Assembly: GCA_030586765.1 (NCBI GenBank) | Contig: JAUQZZ010000089.1 | Span: forward strand, 1-8,197 | Reading direction: 5' to 3' | Origin: Candidatus Brocadiales bacterium | GTDB lineage: Bacteria; Planctomycetota; Brocadiia; Brocadiales; Bathyanammoxibiaceae | DNA length: 8,197 nt | Shown: positions 1-5,228 of the stretch, piece by piece | How the letters are laid out: the number at the start of each line of letters is the position of its first letter | Position numbering within the stretch: position 1 is the stretch's first letter | Position numbers and translations under genes: made by a program | The notes under the pieces: model-generated | Told to the model about the DNA's origin: nothing | The model's database searches: none | The model's input: the letters and a program-made list of their open reading frames with translations, nothing else

Positions 1-1091
1 ATCCTGCCCTGCTCTATCAGCTTCTTTGCAACGGCCACGGTGACACCGCCTGCTGTTTCAGTAAATATACCCTCTGTAGAAGCCAGGAGCTTTATGCCCT
101 CCACCAGTTCCTCATCTGTTACGTCCTCAGCCCAGCCACCACTCTCTCTGATGGCCTTTATGGCGTGGTATCCATCGGCTGGGTTGCCAATGGCTATGGA
201 CTGGGCGATGGTGTTTGGTTTTACAGGGCGAATATTTTCCCATCCGTTTTTTACAGCCGTGGAGATGGGCGCGCTTCCGGAGGCCTGGGCCCCGTAGAGC
301 TTGGTATGGGGTTCTGAGATGAATCCTAGTTTGGCAAACTCCTTGATGGACTTAGCGATCTTTAGGATTAAAGAGCCACCTGCCATGGGCACCACTATAT
401 GCTGTGGGGCCTTCCAGCCCAGCTGTTCCATGACCTCGTATCCGTAGGTCTTGGAGCCCTCACTATAGTAGGGTCGGATGTTTATGTTAACGAAGGCCCA
501 GCCGTATTTCCCTGCAATCTCTGAGCAGAGGCGATTTACACCGTCGTAATTCCCAGAGATGCCGATGACGTTAGTACCGTATATGAGGGTACCTATAATC
601 TTGCCCTGTTCGATGTCAGCGGGCATGAAGATATAGCTCTCCAGGCCTGCCTGGACGGCCTGGGCGGCCACGGAATTCCCCAGGTTTCCTGTGGTGGCGC
701 AGGCCACGGTTTTAAAGCCGAACTCCTTGGCCTTGGATAGGGCGGCAGAGACCACACGGTCCTTAAAGGACCAGGTAGGGAAGTTCACTGAATCGTTCTT
801 TACATAAAGTTCTTTTACTCCCAGGACTTTTGCCAGATTAGTGGCCTTTATCATGGGCGTGAAACCTGCCTGAACACCGACGGTGGGTTCCCCATCCAGG
901 GGGAGGAGTTCCTTATACCTCCACATGGTATGAGGTCTGGAAGCAATTACCTCTTTAGTGAGGGACTTCTTGACGGCGTCATAATCATAATCCACCTCCA
1001 GGGGTCCGAAGCAGAAGCTGCAGACATGAAGGGGTTCCTTGGGATAGACCTCGCCGCACTCCCTACATTTCAGGCCCTTAACAAAGCCCAT
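1..1091 (-). CDS. thrC: Threonine synthase, zinc-ribbon type (3' end cut by window)
   Basis: PLP enzyme that converts O-phosphohomoserine to threonine and phosphate in the cytoplasm. The 363 residues read from the sequence begin with a zinc ribbon (C9, C12, C24, C27). The PLP lysine is K110 in the TWSFKDR motif. Phosphate-binding TGNLGNS lies at 134-140, and a second glycine motif, AGGSL, at 237-241. The late GIFTETAGG motif is at about 341-349. Family members of this kind are about 400 residues, so about 40 C-terminal residues lie beyond the left edge. The ATG at 1091 is chosen because AAGGAG (1101-1106) sits 9 bases upstream and the zinc ribbon starts at once after it. It is the first gene behind a SAM-I riboswitch with its own promoter, which is unusual for threonine synthase. 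A paralogue acting on O-phosphohomoserine for methionine synthesis cannot be excluded. The fold-level call is very firm; the exact substrate reaction is less so. Confidence 0.93.
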   Translation of the reverse strand, partial: MGFVKGLKCRECGEVYPKEPLHVCSFCFGPLEVDYDYDAVKKSLTKEVIASRPHTMWRYKELLPLDGEPTVGVQAGFTPMIKATNLAKVLGVKELYVKNDSVNFPTWSFKDRVVSAALSKAKEFGFKTVACATTGNLGNSVAAQAVQAGLESYIFMPADIEQGKIIGTLIYGTNVIGISGNYDGVNRLCSEIAGKYGWAFVNINIRPYYSEGSKTYGYEVMEQLGWKAPQHIVVPMAGGSLILKIAKSIKEFAKLGFISEPHTKLYGAQASGSAPISTAVKNGWENIRPVKPNTIAQSIAIGNPADGYHAIKAIRESGGWAEDVTDEELVEGIKLLASTEGIFTETAGGVTVAVAKKLIEQGR

Positions 1092-1100
1092 TCTCTAGTT

Positions 1101-1106
1101 CTCCTT
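1101..1106 (-). promoter_or_regulatory. Shine-Dalgarno of thrC
   Basis: AAGGAG lies 9 bases before the ATG at 1091 and supports that start. It is downstream of the riboswitch terminator, so it is only transcribed on readthrough. Confidence 0.8.
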
Positions 1107-1142
1107 GGGATAATGATGGATCAGATATACGGAGGGAGGCCT

Positions 1143-1177
1143 AAAAGAAAAGCCTCTTCCCAGATAAGAAGAGGCTT
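1143..1177 (-). terminator. Riboswitch-controlled intrinsic terminator
   Basis: A perfect 10-bp stem is formed by AAGCCTCTTC (1168-1177) and GAAGAGGCTT (1150-1159) around an 8-base loop. It is followed by the T-rich tract TTCTTTT on the minus strand. The stem's 5' arm and loop contain TCTTATCT (1162-1169). This is complementary to AGATAAGA at the 3' end of the aptamer, so terminator and antiterminator cannot form together. It is expected to stop transcription before thrC when SAM is bound. Confidence 0.92.
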
Positions 1178-1189
1178 ATTAGAAGCTCT

Positions 1190-1299
1190 ATCTTATCTTT
1201 CCCGTTTTTAGCGGGCCGGACTTAGCACCAGCATCCGCCTCTGGCGGACCGGTTGCTGTGGCTTCCGAGGGCCTGTCCCTCCACCACTCTGGATAAGAT
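1190..1299 (-). ncRNA. SAM-I riboswitch aptamer (S-box)
   Basis: Cis-acting RNA that binds S-adenosylmethionine. P1 is 8 bp, ATCTTATC (1292-1299) with GATAAGAT (1190-1197). Reading 5' to 3' on the minus strand, the S-box core follows: CAGAG, GTGGAGGGAC, GCCCTC, GAAGCCAC, AGCAACC, then GGTGCTAAGTCC and CGGGAAAGATAAG. GTGG/CCAC and GAGGG/CCCTC form P2, and CCCG/CGGG forms P4. P3 is extended by a TCCGCC-AGA-GGCGGA hairpin. The 3' P1 strand can instead pair with the terminator arm: AGATAAGA with TCTTATCT, extended past a bulged T by AGAG with CTCT. This is the classic transcriptional OFF design: SAM stabilises P1, frees the terminator and silences thrC. The family assignment rests on the conserved core and the complete expression platform; no covariance search was run. 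Confidence 0.96.
1234..1248. repeat. 6-bp-arm palindrome inside riboswitch P3, copy 1
   Basis: TCCGCC, a 3-base spacer and GGCGGA form a perfect hairpin at the tip of the variable P3 stem. The same arms occur at 2691-2705 with a different spacer. A conserved dispersed palindrome is suggested but two copies are too few to prove a family. Confidence 0.6.
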
Positions 1300-1308
1300 T
1301 ACTTCCCG

Positions 1309-1336
1309 ATTATATCTTTGTAGAGGTTTTTGTCAA
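1309..1336 (-). promoter_or_regulatory. Sigma-70-type promoter for riboswitch-thrC transcript
   Basis: The minus strand has a perfect TTGACA (1331-1336) and a perfect TATAAT (1309-1314), separated by 16 bases. Transcription would start near 1302, a few bases before the P1 helix of the riboswitch, giving a leader of about 210 bases. The -35 box is only 9 bases from the DUF1015 stop codon, so thrC has its own promoter rather than relying on the upstream operon. Confidence 0.9.
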
Positions 1337-1345
1337 CTTAATTTT

Positions 1346-2626
1346 TTAAAGAGGGTTTATTACCAGGCCTGAGAGGAGTTTTGGGTAGAAAAAGGTGGAT
1401 TTGGGAGGCATCTTAAGACGACTGGAGGCCACCTCACTTACCTCTTCCATCTTTGTCGGGTTGAGGAAGAAGGCCATGTCGTAGTCTCCTTCCTCTACTA
1501 GGTGGACGGCCTCTTGGGCATCATGTACATATTTTATGTGGTTCTCTTCCCCTGAGGTCTTTCCTAGTATCTTGTCTATGGCAAGGCCATGCAGGATGCG
1601 GACGTCTAGCTCCCTAAGGCACTGGGGGTCTTGGGAAAGCGCCCTCTGGAGGAGCTTGTTGTCTCTCAGGGTAAGGAGGTAGTAGCCTCTGGGGCTGCCC
1701 ACGAAGAGGCCGAAGGTGTGTTCTGGGCCTTCCTCTAGTCGTTTCGCAAGATGCCTGTACTGACTTCCCTCCGCAAGGTCTTCTATGTCGAAGGACTCCT
1801 CCAGTAGTTCTTCCACGCTGGGGCCTGGTCCAGGTGGGACACGTATCACCCTGTGGATAGGCATAATGTAGAGTCCGGGGTCTGACATAGAGACAAGGGC
1901 CATCAAGGTGTAGTTGGCAGGGAATTGGGGTGAGAGGTTTTCCAGTTCGTTTCTATAGGCCAGGGCTACCTCATAGCGGTGGTGACCGTCGGCAATAAAG
2001 AGGGGCTTAGGCTCCAGGAGTTTAGAGACCTTCTCAATGGTCATCCAGTCCTTTATTACCCAAAGGCGGTTTCTCAGCCCGGCGTTCCATTGGAAGTCTA
2101 TCTCTGGAGGTGAGGAGGTGATAGACTTGAGGAGCTCTTCTGTGCTGGACTCTTCCTCAGGATAAAGGGCGAAGACGGGGCTGAGGTTGGCACGGCAGGC
2201 CCTCAGGAGACGAAGCCTGTCCGCTTTCTGTTTTGGCAGAGTGGCCTCATGGGTATAGATGTGTCCAGTGGCAAGGTCCTCCAGTTTCACCAGGCAAAGA
2301 AGGCTTTTGCGAAGGGCCCGCCTGGTCCCAAGGGAAAATCCCTGTTCGTAGAGATAGATGGCAGGCTGGGGTTCTTGTATCAGTATCTCCTCCTCCTTCC
2401 AGGCCTTAAGAAATTGGGCGGCACGGGTGTATTTGTTGCTGAAGTCGGTGTCTCCAGGGAGGTCCTTCCCCAGGATAAGCCTGATGATGTTATGAGGGTG
2501 ACGCTGGTAGAAGTCTTCCCTATCCTTCGGGGAGATGACGTCATAGGGTGGGCATACTACCTTAGAGAGGTCCTGTATCTTTTCCGGGTTATACCTTAAC
2601 CCCTTGAAGGGTTTTATAGTAGCCAG
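1346..2626 (-). CDS. DUF1015 family protein, CTG start
   Basis: Conserved protein of unknown function (DUF1015), 426 residues from a CTG start. The N-terminus reads ATIKPFKGLRYNPEKI, then PPYDVIS at 26-32 and YNIIRLILG-like HNIIRLILG at 46-54. HEATLPKQKADRLRLL lies at about 126-141, and the signature DGHHRYEVAL at 213-222. No signal peptide or membrane segment is seen. No ATG, GTG or TTG exists in frame before GTG at codon 113, and a TAA stops the frame four codons before the CTG (that is, at 2639-2641). Family members begin at the position of this CTG, and AAAGG (2635-2639) lies 8 bases upstream. A start at 2290 would remove the PPYDVIS domain and is rejected. It sits between ahcY and thrC, 168 bases after ahcY. 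DGHHR recalls nucleotide-binding motifs in the ParB/SerK-like fold, an inference only. Family call firm, function unknown. Confidence 0.9.
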   Translation of the reverse strand: MATIKPFKGLRYNPEKIQDLSKVVCPPYDVISPKDREDFYQRHPHNIIRLILGKDLPGDTDFSNKYTRAAQFLKAWKEEEILIQEPQPAIYLYEQGFSLGTRRALRKSLLCLVKLEDLATGHIYTHEATLPKQKADRLRLLRACRANLSPVFALYPEEESSTEELLKSITSSPPEIDFQWNAGLRNRLWVIKDWMTIEKVSKLLEPKPLFIADGHHRYEVALAYRNELENLSPQFPANYTLMALVSMSDPGLYIMPIHRVIRVPPGPGPSVEELLEESFDIEDLAEGSQYRHLAKRLEEGPEHTFGLFVGSPRGYYLLTLRDNKLLQRALSQDPQCLRELDVRILHGLAIDKILGKTSGEENHIKYVHDAQEAVHLVEEGDYDMAFFLNPTKMEEVSEVASSRLKMPPKSTFFYPKLLSGLVINPL

Positions 2627-2634
2627 TGTCCTTA

Positions 2635-2639
2635 CCTTT
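2635..2639 (-). promoter_or_regulatory. Probable Shine-Dalgarno for CTG start of DUF1015 gene
   Basis: AAAGG is 8 bases before CTG at 2626, and a further TAAGGA follows only 2 bases from the CTG. The purine-rich stretch supports initiation here despite the rare start codon, but neither element is a full consensus. Confidence 0.5.
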
Positions 2640-2686
2640 TAGTGATTTAATCTAGTAGTGCAGCCCATGGTAGGCAGGTCATGTCC

Positions 2687-2709
2687 GCTATCCGCCTTAG
2701 GCGGATAGC
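2687..2709. repeat. Perfect 10-bp palindrome, copy 2 of the TCCGCC/GGCGGA repeat
   Basis: GCTATCCGCC and GGCGGATAGC are separated by TTA, a perfect hairpin with a 3-base loop in the ahcY-DUF1015 spacer. There is no T-tract on either strand, so it is not an intrinsic terminator. It shares its inner 6-bp arms with the palindrome in the riboswitch P3 stem at 1234-1248. It could protect the upstream mRNA 3' end or be a REP-like dispersed element. Confidence 0.75.
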
Positions 2710-2734
2710 AGATTCACCTATCCTCAACAAAGAC

Positions 2735-2763
2735 TGGCGAACAGGTCTGTTTGGCGAACCTGT
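2735..2763. repeat. Short direct and inverted repeats in the ahcY-DUF1015 spacer
   Basis: TGGCGAAC occurs at 2735-2742 and again at 2752-2759, with a period of 17 bases. Overlapping it, ACAGGT (2741-2746) is inverted as ACCTGT (2758-2763). This may be an operator-like site or a weak hairpin; no regulator is recognised. Confidence 0.4.
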
Positions 2764-2794
2764 GGCACGACCTACGTGACGTCAGGGGTGAAGA

Positions 2795-4054
2795 CTAAGT
2801 ACCTGCTTCCCAGGAGACCAGGTATTCTTCCTGCTCCTTGGTCAGTTTATCAATGGATATGCCCATGGACTTCAGCTTTAGGCTGGCCACCCACTGGTCT
2901 GTTTCTCGAGGGACATTGTAGACGCGATTCTCCAGTGTACCCCGGTTCTTCTCCAGGTATTCGCAAGCCAGGGCCTGGACGGAAAAACTCATGTCCATAA
3001 CGCAAGGGGGATGGCCTTCTGCAGAAGCGAGGTTTATGAGCCTACCCTCGGCCAGGAGGTATATGGACCTGCCATTCTTTAAGAGGTACTGGTCTACAAA
3101 CTGTCTTACCCCGGGGCGGACCTCGGCGGCCAGTTCCCTCAGGCCATTAATGTCTATCTCTACATTAAAGTGTCCAGAGTTGCATACCACTGCACCGTCT
3201 TTCATTTCTTCGAAGTGCTTTCTTCTTAGCACATGGATATCACCTGTAAGGGTACAGAAGAGGTCACCCACCCTGGCAGCCTCTTCCATGGGCATTACCC
3301 AGTAGCCATCCATAGCAGCCTCCAAGGCCCGTACAGGGTCTATCTCAGTGACCACGACCTTAGCGCCCATGCCCTTGACCCTCATTGCCAATCCCTTGCC
3401 GCACCAGCCGTAACCAGCCACCACCACCGTCTTGCCCGCTATAAGCATATTGGTGGCCCTGATGATGCCGTCCAAAGTGGACTGTCCTGTCCCATAGCGG
3501 TTATCAAAGAGGTGTTTGGTGTCGGCATCGTTGACGGCTACAACAGGGAACTTAAGCACACCCTTCTTTTCCATGACCCTGAGCCTTACCAATCCAGTGG
3601 TCGTTTCCTCCATGCTACCCAGGGCCTCTTTGGCCACCTTGGGGTAGCTGGCATGAACGGTAGAGACCAGGTCTGCACCATCGTCAATCATTATTAGAGG
3701 TTTATGGGCAATGGCTGCCTCGATGTGCTCATAGTATTTCTTGTTGTCCTCGCCCTTAATAGCAAAGACAGGTATCTGGAAGTCCTTGACCAGAGAGGCA
3801 GCTACATCGTCCTGAGTGGAGAGGGGGTTTGAGGCACAGAGAACCACCTGGGCACCACCTGCCTTAAGGGTGTTAGCCAGGTTTGCTGTCTCTGCTGTAA
3901 CGTGGAGGCAGGCAGAAAGCCTTATTCCTTCCAGAGGTTTTTCCTTCTGGAAACGCTCCCTTATAAGCCCCAGAACGGGCATCTCCTTACCCGCCCAGGC
4001 TATCCTTCGCTTCCCCTCTGGGGCGAGTTTTATATCTTTAATGTCGCACTCCAT
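2795..4054 (-). CDS. ahcY: Adenosylhomocysteinase (SAH hydrolase), short archaeal/thermophile-like form
   Basis: NAD-dependent cytoplasmic enzyme that reversibly splits S-adenosylhomocysteine into adenosine and homocysteine, relieving product inhibition of methyltransferases. The 419 residues contain HVTAETANL (H51), D125 in DDGAD, E150 before TTTGL, and K180, D184 and N185 in the DTKHLFDNRYGTGQS block. The NAD fold GYGWCGKG spans 214-221, with acidic E237. Catalytic-region histidines are H295 (NSGHFN) and H348 (AEGHPP). The cysteine found after FDN in long forms is replaced by TG. The insert and the C-terminal Lys/Tyr tail of long forms are also absent, since the protein ends at KLTKEQEEYLVSWEAGT. 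These traits are known for archaeal and Thermotoga-like enzymes. The ATG at 4054 has a perfect AAGGAGG 6 bases upstream and overlaps the end of metK by 17 bases, implying translational coupling. Confidence 0.97.
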   Translation of the reverse strand: MECDIKDIKLAPEGKRRIAWAGKEMPVLGLIRERFQKEKPLEGIRLSACLHVTAETANLANTLKAGGAQVVLCASNPLSTQDDVAASLVKDFQIPVFAIKGEDNKKYYEHIEAAIAHKPLIMIDDGADLVSTVHASYPKVAKEALGSMEETTTGLVRLRVMEKKGVLKFPVVAVNDADTKHLFDNRYGTGQSTLDGIIRATNMLIAGKTVVVAGYGWCGKGLAMRVKGMGAKVVVTEIDPVRALEAAMDGYWVMPMEEAARVGDLFCTLTGDIHVLRRKHFEEMKDGAVVCNSGHFNVEIDINGLRELAAEVRPGVRQFVDQYLLKNGRSIYLLAEGRLINLASAEGHPPCVMDMSFSVQALACEYLEKNRGTLENRVYNVPRETDQWVASLKLKSMGISIDKLTKEQEEYLVSWEAGT

Positions 4055-5228
4055 GCAGAACCTCCTTTGTGCCGGCTTCTCGCTTCAGGACTTCTACCTT
4101 GTCGGTCTTTTCCCAGGTGAAGGCGTCTCCTGTACGACCAAAGTGGCCGTATCGGGCGGTTTCTTTGTAAATAGGTCTCCTCAGGTTAAGCATCTCTATG
4201 ATACCCCCTGGTGAGAGGTCAAAGACCTTCTTTACGATTCGCTCCAGCTTTTCCTCGGATATCTTGGCCGTGTCTTCGCAGTGGACGAGGACGCTGGTGG
4301 GCTCTGCTATTCCTATGGCATAGGAGATATGTACCTCACATCTGTCTGCTAGTCCTGCGGCCACTACGTTCTTTGCCACGTATCTGGCAGCATAGTGGCC
4401 ACTGCGGTCTACCTTAGTGGGGTCTTTGCCTGAAAAGGCGCCACCGCCATGTCTTGCCCTACCGCCGTAGGTGTCTACAATAATCTTCCTGCCTGTTAGG
4501 CCGCAGTCTCCCTTAGGCCCCCCTACCACGAAACGCCCTGTAGGGTTTACATGATAGATGGTTCTACTGTCGAGAAACTCCGAGGGTATGACCTTCTTTA
4601 TGAGTCTTTCTAACAGGTCTTTCTTAATAGTCTCTTGTTTAACGTCTTCATTATGCTGGGCAGAAACTACTACAGTGTGCACCCTTACAGGGCGATGGTT
4701 CTCGTACTCCACGGTTACCTGGGACTTACCATCGGGTCTTAAATATGGTAGTTCTCCACTCTGTCTGAGCTCTGCCAGGCCTTCTACTAGCTTATGAGCC
4801 AGCATGATAGGCATGGGCATGAGCTCTGGGGTCTCGTTGCAGGCGTAGCCTATCATCATACCCTGGTCCCCTGCCCCGAGCTTCTTTCCCTTCTTTTCGT
4901 CCACGCCCAGGGCGATATCTGGAGACTGTCTGTCCAGGCAGGTTATCACGGCGCAGGTATTATAATCAAAGCCCATGGAGGTGTCTGTGTAACCTATCTC
5001 TTTTATGGTTTGCCTGACTACTGCTGGTATGTCCACCAGGGCAGTGGTGGTTATTTCACCAGCGACGAGCACTAACCCGGTCTTGACTAAGGTCTCGCAG
5101 GCTACTCGCCCATAGGGGTCCTGCTCATAGATAGCGTCCAGTATAGCGTCCGAGATTTGGTCAGCCATCTTATCGGGGTGGCCTACGGCCACGGATTCAG
5201 AGGTGAATAGATGTCTATCTTTTTTCAT
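4038..5228 (-). CDS. metK: S-adenosylmethionine synthetase
   Basis: Makes S-adenosylmethionine from methionine and ATP, releasing phosphate and pyrophosphate; cytoplasmic, normally an oligomer. The protein is 396 residues, the usual bacterial length. Key elements are GHPDK with H17 (16-20), the GAGDQG signature at 118-123, the NPTGRFVVGGPKGD block at about 228-241, and the second signature GGGAFSGKDP at 261-270 followed by the TKVDRS segment. All are intact. The ATG overlaps the waaA stop as ATGA, so translation is probably coupled. Only a weak GGGAG lies upstream. It shares an operon with ahcY, which handles the product of SAM-dependent methylation. No SAM riboswitch is seen before metK, although one precedes thrC 4 kb downstream. 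Identity is certain. Confidence 0.98.
   Translation of the reverse strand: MKKDRHLFTSESVAVGHPDKMADQISDAILDAIYEQDPYGRVACETLVKTGLVLVAGEITTTALVDIPAVVRQTIKEIGYTDTSMGFDYNTCAVITCLDRQSPDIALGVDEKKGKKLGAGDQGMMIGYACNETPELMPMPIMLAHKLVEGLAELRQSGELPYLRPDGKSQVTVEYENHRPVRVHTVVVSAQHNEDVKQETIKKDLLERLIKKVIPSEFLDSRTIYHVNPTGRFVVGGPKGDCGLTGRKIIVDTYGGRARHGGGAFSGKDPTKVDRSGHYAARYVAKNVVAAGLADRCEVHISYAIGIAEPTSVLVHCEDTAKISEEKLERIVKKVFDLSPGGIIEMLNLRRPIYKETARYGHFGRTGDAFTWEKTDKVEVLKREAGTKEVLHGVRH
4061..4067 (-). promoter_or_regulatory. Strong Shine-Dalgarno of ahcY inside metK
   Basis: AAGGAGG, a full match to the anti-Shine-Dalgarno, lies 6 bases before the ahcY ATG within the last codons of metK. It fixes the ahcY start and the 17-base overlap. 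Confidence 0.9.

Noticed and set aside
930..1211. Plus-strand open frame of 93 codons
   Set aside because: It runs antisense through thrC and the riboswitch terminator, and its product resembles no protein family.
2249..2599. Plus-strand open frame of 116 codons
   Set aside because: It is antisense to the conserved N-terminal part of the DUF1015 gene, whose minus-strand reading matches a known family.
2687..2709. Perfect palindrome as an intrinsic terminator for ahcY
   Set aside because: No T-tract follows the stem on either strand.
2775..2786. TGACGTCA palindrome just after ahcY
   Set aside because: An 8-base palindrome at 2777-2784 with no partner copy or flanking context is likely chance.
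2627..2794. Promoter for the DUF1015 gene
   Set aside because: Only poor matches to -35 and -10 boxes are seen on the minus strand; none could be supported.
3233..3697. Plus-strand open frame of 154 codons, and others opposite ahcY, metK and waaA (such as 5445-5987)
   Set aside because: Each lies wholly opposite a confidently assigned gene and encodes a low-complexity or unrecognisable product.
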